Below are positions 38,465-49,524 of a DNA stretch of 64,000 nucleotides, one piece after another; the first letter of the stretch is position 1; the number at the start of each line of letters is the position of its first letter. Below the pieces are notes generated by a model, which saw only the letters and a program-made list of their open reading frames with translations, had not been told where the DNA came from and did not search any database. The position numbers were made by a program, and so were the translations under genes. Origin of the DNA: Hybos culiciformis (lineage: Eukaryota > Arthropoda > Insecta > Diptera > Hybotidae); contig OZ023273.1 in assembly GCA_964007475.1 (NCBI GenBank), forward strand, positions 25,841,557 to 25,905,556, in the 5' to 3' direction.

Positions 38465-38622
38465 GCTTCATACAACATTTTTTCAGCCTTTTTTGGTATT
38501 TTTATGTGAAGGTGTTAGTAAAACTAAATAAAATTCTTTTCATAAATTGATAATTATCACGTATTTTATTTTGTTTTACTAAACATTCACATAAAAATAC
38601 CAAAAATAATGTTGTATGAAGC
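38465..38622. mobile_element. Small hairpin MITE, TA target site
   Basis: GCTTCATACAACATT at the left end and AATGTTGTATGAAGC at the right end are exact inverted repeats. Pairing continues inward (tttttggtatttttatgtgaa with its complement, then gtttagtaaaac) for about 65 bases per arm around a short loop. TA dinucleotides flank both ends (38463-38464, 38623-38624). It is 158 bp, non-coding, and probably of Tc1/mariner-type ancestry. Confidence 0.75.
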
Positions 38623-38683
38623 TAACAATCTATGTATATTCTGAATCTATGATGTAACTTAAATGCTGGAAAAGATATTGCAG

Positions 38684-38760
38684 GCGGAGACAAACAAAGA
38701 ATTGCAAAACAAATTCACTATGTATCTGTTGCATTAATCATCGCCAAAGGATTAAATTAA
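38684..38760 (+). other. Candidate short terminal exon
   Basis: An acceptor (gatattgcag, AG at 38682-38683) with an upstream branch-point-like tgtaact is followed by two bases and 24 codons to TAA (38758-38760). The peptide GGDKQRIAKQIHYVSVALII has normal protein composition and the segment is GC-richer than its surroundings. No family is recognised, and other frames across the same patch are also open for some length, so this is weak. Confidence 0.22.
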
Positions 38761-39343
38761 TAATAGTTTGGTAGGTATATTAATATTATGAAAATTTAAT
38801 CTCAATGTTTAAAAAATAAATTTACATTTTTTAAAATATTATTATGGAAGTGAAAATTGGAGCAAAGGAAAAATACAATAAAATTTTCTTGTTGTTGTTT
38901 TTTTTTTATTAAAGAAATTTAAAAATTTCCTTAATGGTAGGATACACTCTATAAAATACACTCTAGCAGCTAGACAGGTAAAGGAGGAAAAAAAAATGGA
39001 AAAAAAAAACTAAAATAAAAATAAAAAAGTCATCGTTATGAAACCGTAAGTTTTTATTTTTTTTAAACATTTTTTATTAAAATCAAAACATGGTCTTGAT
39101 GGTTTGTTATGAAAACTAAAGTACACTGTTTGGAGAAAAAAAAAATTAATATTTCTCAAACAATTCAAATATAAATTAGATAATTTTTTTTTTTCAATTT
39201 GGTTAATACACTTTTTGCACTGGCTATAGAAAGACGTCACAAAGCAGTATTTTGCAAAAGCTGTACACACTGCCAAAGGGTCTTAGTTTCTACTTACTTT
39301 TGACAGCTAAAAAAAAATTATTTCTCATTGTTTCTCATTGTTT
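38761..39343. other. AT-rich non-coding stretch
   Basis: No gene supported. The minus-strand 88-codon ORF (39010-39276) is Phe/Lys/Cys-rich and dominated by A/T runs. A tandem repeat of tttctcattg (39321-39340) abuts the SINE. Confidence 0.45.
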
Positions 39344-39500
39344 GTCAGCCGTGTAGTGGTATTGCCCTTATCCTACGGCATGTACGGTCGTGGGTTCGAT
39401 TCCCACCTCGGACTGGAATTTATGTGCATTTTCAGTTTGTCTCACTTGAATTAAGTGTTTGTGTTGTTTTAATGTTCGGTTTAGTATTTTTTTTTTTCAG
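39344..39500 (+). repeat. tRNA-derived SINE fragment
   Basis: The head resembles a degenerate tRNA gene. There is an A-box-like tgtagtggta near 39352, and a perfect T arm of GTGGG (390-394), loop TTCGATT and CCCAC (402-406) that contains the B box GGTTCGATTCC (39393-39403). The would-be acceptor stem (cagccg against cggactg) is imperfect, so this is not a working tRNA. A short unrelated body and a poly-T tract (about 39486-39498) follow. RNA polymerase III SINEs are built this way. The flanking ORF at 39328-39531 is an artefact. Confidence 0.65.
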
Positions 39501-39540
39501 GAATGAGTGTTACCACCACAAAATAAAATAAATTTTTGAT

Positions 39541-42500
39541 AGTAATAGGCGGGAAGGGCGAAAAGATTGACAGATAATATATAGCGTTTTTTAATTTTTG
39601 ATGTACTAAACGGCCTTAAAACAAATAATATTATAATAATTTTTCTTCTAAAATAAAATTCTTCTGCTTTAGATGTGAATGGTCTATTTTGGTTTTAGTG
39701 TACATTCTATTTCAATTTATTATTATTATTTTTCCTTTTTTCTTTTTTTTTTTTTTTAAAGCAAAAACATTTTTTCTTCGTTTTTATTTCATAAAAATTT
39801 ATGATTATTATTTTGATGATTCAACACCTCGTAAAATTTTAATATAAAAAGAAAATTATAAAGTTTAAGAAGATGAATTAAGTGAAAAGTTTTCAGCATC
39901 TTGATTTATGGTATGTACTTTTCAGTTTAAGATGAGTAAAAAATGTATATATTTAGAAAAAAAAATTAATTTTTTCAATCCGGAAGGTTCACAAAGAAGT
40001 TATGAAAAAATTACCACTGAATGTATAATTAATAAATTTACTTACATTAACTGGTAAGCAAGTATCCTGTATGCAATTGGTAGTTTATTGCCCATTTTTT
40101 TTTTATGAATAAAAAAGATAAACATTTTTTGCGACAAATTACTTAAACAACGATATCCTAAATTTTGAATCTGTTATAAGAACATAGTTATCGTAATATC
40201 AGATATTATACTATTAACTAAAAAATATAGAACAGTACAACATAACTTGAACAGTACCATATAAATGAATTTGGTATTCGTAATGCATGACAACTTTAGG
40301 GGGTAATTATGGTAAAATTTATACTGAAACTATCAAAATAAAATTACTATCTTCTTGCTCAGTAAGGCAGAGTAGTTTACTTATTTCTGTCTTAAACTCT
40401 ATATTTAATTAAAAATAAACTTAATTTAAAGATATTTCTTTTTATGCATAATATGTACTGTACATATGAATGTTTATAGATGCTTCACGAAAACATGAAA
40501 TATGATTCTAATTAAGTTAAATTTTTCATAAAATTTTCTTCTTCACATAAAAAAAAAAATCGTTAGTATAAATATAAATTATAATAATAAGTTGAACTTT
40601 TTTTTTTGAACAATTTTGGTATGTATACATAGTGTGGGAATATACCGGTAATAACACTTCTAAGTCAAATTCTAACATAAACTTTGTTACTGCTTATACG
40701 AATAATAATAATGTAAAATCTCCAACCTGTTAAAATCTTCATTACATTGTATTTTTATATTTAAAATATTTTAGTTTCCGATGCCTTTCGATTGGTTGCT
40801 AGTTTTAATAACATAATCAATTCATTTTGAGCGTTTAAAAAAACGAGATTGATTCTTAAAAATTAATTAAAAAATCACGAACATTTTTGTATTGTAACTA
40901 TAGATATAAATACATTTATACATTCTATTTCGAAATAAAATGGGGTTTTGTTAATATTATGACATTTCAGATTGCAGGAATATAATTCTTTTATGATAAC
41001 ATTGAAATTGTTCAAACATTTGCATCAGAAAATAAAAAAAAAATTCAATTTTAACTTCACCGCTGAGAAGTTTAATAGTATAGTAAACTAAACACACTAT
41101 ACTGCTTGTTTATCATGTTAGTTTCTAAGGACATTAAGGTGAAATGGTAATACATGGATAAATTTATACTTTAGAGACTTCATTAAAATTTAAAAGTTTT
41201 ACTAGAAACATATCCGAAGAGATTTAATAAATATCTAGTTGTGTTACAGTAAAAAAAAAAATTTACAACAATATGATATTCAGAATGTTCTGTGTATACA
41301 AGTTTAGAAAGTTTATCGCCATAGAATAAGGTTTTTTTCCCATATTCTTTCCTTTTGTGTATCATTCTTAAATAAGGAAGTTCATAATGTGTTATTTCAT
41401 TTGTTAAGAATGTGTCTTGTATCGGGCAAAATAATAAAATAAAAAAAACGTTTGTAAAATGATTACGATTAGATTAATATATTATATATGTTCAATAGAC
41501 TAATTATAATCACAACTAGTAGTAACCGAAGACTTAATGTAAGCAATAATACTTAACACTGCACAAGAGCATTTTTATTGAATTAAATTAAATACTATTG
41601 CTGTTTTTAATTTTTAGCTAATAAATTCAAAAATGTAAGTCAGTTATTCCTATCAGCTTTGAGATATAGGAAAGGAATAACTTGATGGAACATTACATTT
41701 TCAAAATTTAAATCGCTAATAAAGCGATAATAATAAAGTGTTATTTAAAATATAATTCATAGAAAAATATAAAGTAAATACAAGAAATTTTATTTTAATC
41801 CATTATTGTTATAATTTCAAACCTAGTACTTTAAAAGAATTGTACGTAGGTGTGTACATTATAATACATAGGTGTATATATAAAGAATAATAAAACTTTT
41901 ATATCCATCCTATTATAATTTCTTTATCATATGAAAATATGTTCAAATAAAGATAACTTAAACTTATATTTCAAATTTTTCTTTTCCAAGAAAAGTTTTT
42001 CTGTATGTGATGAATAAAGTTATTATTATGTAAAGTCAATTGGATGATAAAAATTTTTTTTTAAAAGTGCCACTTAAAAATTGATTCAACATTATATTAC
42101 AAAATTATAATAGTACATACTTATTTATTCAAAATTTATTTAATTTTTTTAATATTTTGTACATTTAAGGATAAGGCAATAAATTTTTTATTGAAGGTTA
42201 CTCAATGTAATTTGATGAGCATAATGGGATCAAATGTCATTCATTATTATATACGAAAAAAAAATGAAATGACAAATAGATAGAATTTTTTTTTATGTTG
42301 TTATTGAATAATCATTTCTATAAGATTAAATCTTAATCGTCCGTACTTTATCAATCCATCGTCTATTTTCTCTTTATATTGTAAATAAGTACATTTACAT
42401 TATAAATAAACTTTATGCTTTATCAAATGAATTGCACTGATATACAGGAATTGCATACATACACCATTTAAATTTAATAAATCATAGAAAAACACGACAC

Positions 42501-45500
42501 AAAAAAATAGAATATATACAAACACCGTGAGAGTATCACATTTAAGAATCATAAGAAACCTAAATAGGAAAATTAAATCTGCCGAGTTAAATTTCCAAAT
42601 AAAATGAAAGATGGTTATAATTATAATGAGTTCTGCAAAAAACAGGCACCTCATCTAAAGCAATAAAATTTGGCTTACACTAAGTAATTCAATATTGTTA
42701 AATTGCTATTAAAAATCAAAAGTTCTAATATATTAAAATGTTATCCACCATTTGGCTGTTTACACACGAAAAAAATACAATAAATTTAAATTTAAACTGA
42801 GTTAGTTGTGAAATGAAATAAATAAATAAATAAAAAATATTCATTACTGTATCTTTTGATTTCTCGTTAATCATTATTATATAGTGTATATATAACCATG
42901 CTTATCAGTTATCACGCGGTGTTTATCCTAGCTTATTTATTCAACCATTTATATAAAACAAGGTACATTATCTTTATTAATATTTTAAAATCTTGAAAAA
43001 ATATTTTTCTTATGTTGCAGAAGTATGGTAAATATAAATATTACATACATAATGTACATCTACATAGTAATTTAATGTTCTGTCATATATATAATAATAC
43101 ATACTTATCTTGATTTTCTTTTTTAATAAACTTTAAATGTTAATTCTGAAAACAAAATGTCAACATGAATTGAAATGTCTAATGCAATGTTTTATTTATA
43201 TCATTATTATTAAATTTCAAAATAAAAACCTAGTTGAAGATGAAATTTAATAAGAATGAAGATATAAAATGGTTTCAAATGAAAATATTTTCTGTAGGTA
43301 CATTATATACTTTAATCATACATTACATATAATTTTTTATTACATTATGGTTTTAATAAAAATTAAAATTATTTGCACTGAAATCAAAATATAGTTATAA
43401 AGTTAATTTCACTCATGATGATTTTAAATTCGAATTAGTCTAAATTTTCAATAATTTCCATTTTTACTATAGAAAAAAAGTAGAACAACCCGTATTAAAC
43501 ATTTGGATAATATAGTTAAATTTTATATGAAAATAATTTCTACCTTTCCGTTTTTCGAGCTGTAAAAATGTTGAACAGAAAATTTGAAACAAAAATCTAA
43601 TTTGATCAATATAATCACATTATCATAAAATTTTCTTAGTGTTGTAGTTATTATTAAAAGATGAATATTATTTAAAAAAAATTTCTGTGTATATTAGTAT
43701 AATATGTTTATATTATATTTTTCTTCAACTCAAAAAAAAAAGTTAATAATAACATCACCTGTATTTTTATTTTTCTTTTCAAGAATATTTTTATTAAATG
43801 TAATATTTTACTTTCAAGTATGATTGTTCTGAAAATAACCAAAGTAAAATAAATAAAGTAAATGCAGATTTTAGTTTATTGTTATTGTTATTATTATGTT
43901 ATTATTTTTTATTTTTATTTTTTCTTATTTTGCATATAAAATAATATAAGGAAAGTAATAAATTATCTTTTAAGTTATTTAAACAAAAATATATGCATTT
44001 CATAAAATAAATAGAAAAATTAAATTGTATTCAGTTTTACTTAAATGATCATCATAATATTAATAATAAAAAATATAAAGGATATTATATTTTGCAAAAT
44101 CTTTGTTGATATTAAAAATACATATTTACTACACTACTACACTATTGTGTTGTTATGACTGACTAGTACATACATCAAGAATTATATAAATAAAAAATGA
44201 AATGGAAACTTTTATCATAAATTCATTTAATAATTTATCATTTTCAGTCTTTGTTAAATAATAATAGGAAAAACTGAGATGTTTGCAAAAGACAAGATTC
44301 TTATTAAGATCTTAAAAAAAAATCGTAAATATCTATGCTCGGTATGTGTGTATTTTATTTACTTAAAATATATTAAAAAATAAATATATTAAAATACTGA
44401 CATTATCCAAGTTGTAGATTGTACGACTAGTAAAAATATGTACCTACATACATTTACATATATACCTTGAGAAGTGTGAATGAAATTAATTTCACATACC
44501 TAAATATGTATCTTAAAATTTTTTTTATTTATTTTGAAATCTTTTTAAAATGCTCTCTGCTAAAAAAATTTTGTGTATTAATTCGTTTAATATTTTAAGA
44601 AAAATAAAGTAAAAATTAAAATAGTTAATTAAAATAATGATATACCTATACTCTTTTAAAAAAGATCTTAAGTATAATTAAAAAAGAAAAGAAAAATTAG
44701 TTTTAAAAAAATATTTGTCTCAAAGGAGCCATTTAAATTGCATTGATAATTTAATTTTTGCAAATATAAAAAAAGTCTTGGATTCCGAAAAATTGTTGCA
44801 GAAATTAATTTTTCTTTTAACCCATCGTTTATTTTACTTAACACAGTAAGACATACAGTTATTGCCGAAGATATTTAACTTGTTTTTTTTTTTAAAACAT
44901 ATAATTTTTTTGATGTCTCTACACCTGACTGGACTTGGTTTATGAACGTCGTCGTCGTATTTTTAAATGAAAATAACAAAAGTTTAATCCATTAGTTTGT
45001 TATTATTAAGTTATTAGGTACTGTAATAAATTAAAAAAATAATTGTTAGTGACAATATATTCTTCACATTTTCTCATAGTCGATATGGGAGAAATTTTTT
45101 TTAAACATCTACATGAAATAAAAAAAAAATTCATTTTTATTCCACTAACTGAGTTTAAAATTAATTTTTTCTAGAAGTTTTATTAATGAGAAAATTATGT
45201 ATTTTGTTCTAAAAAAATGTGTACATGCATATAAAATTCCTTCTCTATAGTCTTAAGTTTCAGTATCAGCTGCATAAAATGTTGTGGTGAAGATACAAGA
45301 AAAGGAAATGGAAAAACTTTTAAATTTCATTTATTAAACAAATGAGAAGTTTAATTTTTTTTTACTTTTCATAAAAATATATTTGCATGTAATTTAAAGT
45401 TGAAATTGATGGTTAGACTATAAGTACTATAACTATATACAACTTACATTTTACCCTTATTTTTAATTTTTCTTAGAACCAACATTATGTGGATTTTCTT

Positions 45501-45892
45501 CGTTCTTAAGTAATATAAGTAATATAGTATTTATAAGCTTTTAATAACATCATAATGAATGAAAAACCATCTAGTTAGTAAATGTAAAGTTAACTTAAAA
45601 ACAAATAACGCAGAATTTATGTTTACTTCAGTAACAAGCAACTCCTAATAAATAAAATGAATATAAACGTCATGATCGTATAATATAAAATAATGAAAGT
45701 AGATAAAGCAACAAAAATAAAATATTAATTTTGTTTTAATAAAAATATTTTTATTATTATTACATAAATATATATATGAGAAAAGGAAATAAATTTTTTA
45801 TATTTTTTTATCACCATAAATCTATAATATTACTAAAGTATAATTTCATTGATGCTTAATTGAAATGCAACATGATTAAAAGAGAATTATGC
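39541..45892. other. Long gene-poor AT-rich stretch
   Basis: No gene, RNA or clear mobile element could be supported over about 6.3 kb. ORFs here (41183-41365, 42400-42654) are low-complexity. The part next to 45892 is the 3' flank of the NIT2-like gene. Confidence 0.5.
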
Positions 45893-47347
45893 TCATTTCT
45901 TCTTAATTGAATCATAGAGATCTGTTCGTCTTTGATTGAAGATAGGTATTTGTTTTCTTACTTCATCAACTTGATTAAAATCTAAAGGAAAAGTTAAAAA
46001 AAAATCAAAATTATTATAGTTATTTTGCACTTAATTTGTTATGCTTGATTTCCTCACCAATATCAGCAACAATAATTTGTTCTTTTTCTGAAGCTTCTTT
46101 CAAAACATTACCCCATGGATCTACAATCATTGAATGGCCGTATGCCACATAATCAGTAGTTGCATCTCTAGCTACCGAACATGTTGCTACCTAGAGATTG
46201 AAATAATAAAATTACGTAAATGTTGCGTTATGCACTGAATAATAATATATACATTTTTTATTGTTTAATAAAGGAATCGTCTGTTATACGTATTGTTCCA
46301 ACTGCAAAATTGCTAAAGTCATGAAGTCATGAAGTCATTAAAGAAAAGAAGATAATAGAGCTTCAATATTTTGCATGAGTTGAAACGTCTCATACAAAAA
46401 ATCGCAATGTAAAATTATTAACTTACAAAAATTTGATTGTCATTCGCCCGTGATCTTTGTAAAAGCTCCCAATGCATTGGGCCTTGGCAAATACAAAACG
46501 CTGATGGATAAACAATCATATCGCAACCTAGAAATTATATTATTCAATAAAGCTATCGCATTATGTTTCGGAAAAGAAATAAAAAAAACTTTATATACCT
46601 TCTTTTCGATAGATTTTTGCGAGCTCATCGAATCTCTTATCGTGACAAATTCCAATACCAAATTTACGATTTTTAATATTAACTACAGTAAAACTGTCAC
46701 CAGGTGTTAAGGCATCAGACTCTTTGAATGTGACGCCACCATAATGTTCGGGCTTAATATTTATATCAAACAAATGTAATTTTCGATGTTTACCGATCAT
46801 TTTACCATCTGGCGACCATACTGTACAAGTGTTATACAATTTTCCAGAAATGTCTCGTTCTATGACACTTCCACCTATTATGTAAATGCTAAGCTCTTTG
46901 GAAATTTCAGATAATTTTATACAAGTTTCTCCGCTGGGAACTTCTTCGGCATGCTGGGCAAAAGCTTCATTACTATACGAACCAGTAAAACATTCTGGTA
47001 GAATGCATAATTCAACTTTATGTTCTTGAACTACACTACGAATTTTATCTAACGCATGCTTGATATTTTTAGTTTTATCTGTGCCCACATTGAGTTGGAG
47101 TAAAGCGATTTTTAACACTGTAATATGTAATTAGTATATTAGCTTTATTATAGTCGGAGTAAATATAATTTGTTAGCGACATTTATTGTAGTTTTTTTTT
47201 TGAGAATTTAAAATGTTATTGAAAAGAAAAATATTTTTAATATGATTGGTAAATTATTTTAGTTTCAATTTAAGAAAAATTATTATAAATTTCAAAAGTT
47301 AGAAAATTTTGTTAATTTTATCATTATATTACATTACCGTTAGCCAT
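45893..47347 (-). CDS. NIT2: Omega-amidase NIT2-like (nitrilase superfamily)
   Basis: Five minus-strand exons join in frame: 47347-47338, 47117-46599, 46527-46427, 46190-46058 and 45981-45893 (852 nt, 283 aa plus TGA). All introns are GT-AG. The product shows the nitrilase-branch Glu-Lys-Cys triad in NIT2-type contexts: ILPECF (Glu45), HRKLHLFD (Lys116) and [10 protein letters not shown] (Cys161). NIT2-characteristic [17 protein letters not shown] and [13 protein letters not shown] segments lie further on. Length is close to mammalian NIT2 (276 aa), with a few extra residues after HLFDIN. Omega-amidase hydrolyses alpha-ketoglutaramate and alpha-ketosuccinamate, products of glutamine and asparagine transamination, in cytosol and mitochondria. 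No signal peptide is seen. The start was chosen because ATG GCT AAC G joins exon 2 in phase to give [15 protein letters not shown], the usual beginning of the family. The first coding exon is only 10 nt. Confidence 0.95.
46317..46339. repeat. Three tandem gaagtcat units in NIT2 intron 3
   Basis: Units of gaagtcat/aagtcatg repeat three times inside the 236-bp intron (46191-46426). It is a minor feature with no evident effect on splicing. Confidence 0.6.
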
Positions 47348-48340
47348 TTTATAATAAAGCAAATCTGAAATAATGTATGCAACTACTTGATATTACACTG
47401 TTTAAATATAGACTGAATTTCGCTCCTAATTTATTAAATTTTAAATAAGAACAAAAAAAAAAATGTATACAACAAAGTTTATAATTTAATTTTTGTTTCG
47501 AATAATGAAGAAATTTCAATAAAATTTATAATTTATTTTTTTCACTTTAATAGAAGAAAGTCATAAACTACTTTTTTAATGTTTGTTCGAAATGATTAAG
47601 AATTCAGTTGGCTGTAGAATGAGCCCAGTTGAGATCAATGTGAAATGATATAATTATTTTATTATATATAAATTAACAAATGTTCAACTATATAAGATAT
47701 GATTCTCTCAATTGGAGGGATGTTGAAAATGACAGATGGAATGAATTAAAAGTTTCGTGATTTACGATTACAATACAGATAACGATTTTTTCTGTTCTAA
47801 GAAAGAGAAAAAAGCCACATTTAAGTTGAAAAAAGGGTTATGTTCATTTTATTTAATAAAGTTAGTGTACGGGTAAAATTCTATATATTGAACTTTTTTG
47901 TAATCATAAATGAACTAATGACATATTTAATCATATTTAATTAGTGTAATGATTTTTGTGAAAAATAATCCATTTTGTAAATAAAAGACAGATTTCGTCT
48001 CGTTCAAAATTCGTACTTAAAAGTGTTATAAGTTGATTTAAAATAATGGCATTTTAAAAACCTTTATTTTGCACTTATAATAAATAGTTCTGTAATATTT
48101 CGACTTATTGTTTATAACAAAAATTTAATATTTCTCAACTCAAAATAATGATAAGATGAAAGAGGAAAGGCCAAGAAGACCAAAAATATAATAATAATCA
48201 TTATTTAACGAGTTTTTTTTTTTATTTTATGGAATGCCTACAAGTTTCTATAATTATACTGTAATGTCTATAATGCTTCATTAATTGCAAACTAAGAAAT
48301 TTGAGGTCCTAAAATGAATTAATTTTTTCTTTTGGGGATT

Positions 48341-48343
<3 letters not shown>
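47348..48343. other. 5' flank of the NIT2-like gene
   Basis: No further gene seen. The promoter must lie in the first few hundred bases, but I see no distinctive element. Confidence 0.45.

Positions 48344-48388
<45 letters not shown>
48344..48388. repeat. (AT)n microsatellite
   Basis: This is an uninterrupted AT dinucleotide run of about 22 units. A shorter one (12 TA units) lies at 52416-52439. Confidence 0.97.
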
Positions 48389-48391
<3 letters not shown>

Positions 48392-49140
48392 CATACATTC
48401 ATACGTAGCTTAAGCTCAAAACCCCCTTTCGTTGATCTGACTGTAAAATAAAAGATTCACGAGACCAACAATCTGGTTACTTTTAAGAACTTACATCTAT
48501 TTTTTTTATTATCATAATAATTTATGAATGGTAATATTTGATATAAAAATTGAAAAAAAAATTCGTAAATTATTTATGTGTTGATATTTTTTTTTATTTA
48601 ATTCCTCTATACTATATAATTAAAAAAAAAATTATTATCAACCTACGGTACATCATACATCCTTTTATCTACTTTGTCAGTTTATTTAATTTATACTCAT
48701 TATATTTTTGGTTGTTAATATGATAACATAAAATTTTAATTTGGGTGTAAAGCACTTTATATGTGAACATTACTACATAAATTGCATTGAATATAATGTA
48801 TATAGACAGAATTATAATTTTCATGTTATTCCATAATTTGAAACATATATAATATTCTGTTTATATTTTATTATATTATGAATATAAATATTTGCGTATA
48901 TATGTATAAATGCTTATATTATAATCATTGTTTTCAATAATTTATCTATATGAACAATTTGTTAAAAACAATTAGAAAATTTATATTTAATTAGCAATTA
49001 AAATAGAAATATTTATTTATACACGATATACACATAAAGAGTTACGTTTAAAAAGTATCAAAAAAAAAAATTAGAATATGTATAAATAAAAATTATATAA
49101 ATTTTAACATAAATAAATAAATATCGTTAAAAAGAACCAA
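48389..49140. other. AT-rich non-coding stretch
   Basis: Nothing supported. Confidence 0.5.
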
Positions 49141-49524
49141 TTGGCTTTCGGAAAGGAAATTGATAAATTTAAAAAGATGAACTTTCACATAAAAGTATGT
49201 GTATTTGATTATGAAGTTGCAAGATTTGATGACAAACGTACCGATTATTCTCAAATTTTGTATCCATGTATAATTTTACTCAAAGTTGAAAATTCCGATA
49301 ATTTTAAGTTTTCGGTAATGGAATTTAAAAAATATTTTAGTTACCAACAAAATTGTATTACGGACAGATTGGAGTTGATGGAATATTCTATTGTCATCGG
49401 AAGTACAGGTCTGCGCCAAATTTTATCAAAAACGGTTCCCGAGCAGTGGGTTAAAAATATCAGTTGCAAGATTCGATTAAAAACGTACAAACGGACAAAC
49501 ACACAGAGTTTGTCTTTTCAATAA
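49141..49524 (+). CDS. Unassigned ORF, possibly of repeat origin
   Basis: The frame is open from 49117 to TAA at 49522. The first ATG is at 49177, giving 115 residues. Composition is balanced for this genome: hydrophilic, mixed charge, few homopolymers, for example KVCVFDYEVARFDDKRTDY near the N end and MEYSIVIGSTGLRQIL near the C end. No signal peptide, membrane segment or motif is recognised. No acceptor is obvious at the 5' edge. The 3' end (49424-49510) overlaps a phrase resembling the terminal motif of other repeats in the window (atcaaaaacggttcccgagcagt, then acggacaaacacacag), so it may be a mobile-element remnant and not a host gene. Confidence 0.35.
   Translation: MAFGKEIDKFKKMNFHIKVCVFDYEVARFDDKRTDYSQILYPCIILLKVENSDNFKFSVMEFKKYFSYQQNCITDRLELMEYSIVIGSTGLRQILSKTVPEQWVKNISCKIRLKTYKRTNTQSLSFQ

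Noticed and set aside
39010..39276. 88-codon minus-strand ORF with several cysteines
   Set aside because: It runs through A/T homopolymers and shows no signal peptide or regular Cys framework.
39328..39531. Plus-strand ORF containing a short arginine-rich part
   Set aside because: It is a read-through of the tRNA-derived SINE.
46450..46710. 86-codon plus-strand ORF
   Set aside because: It is antisense to NIT2 exons 2 and 3 and the intron between them.
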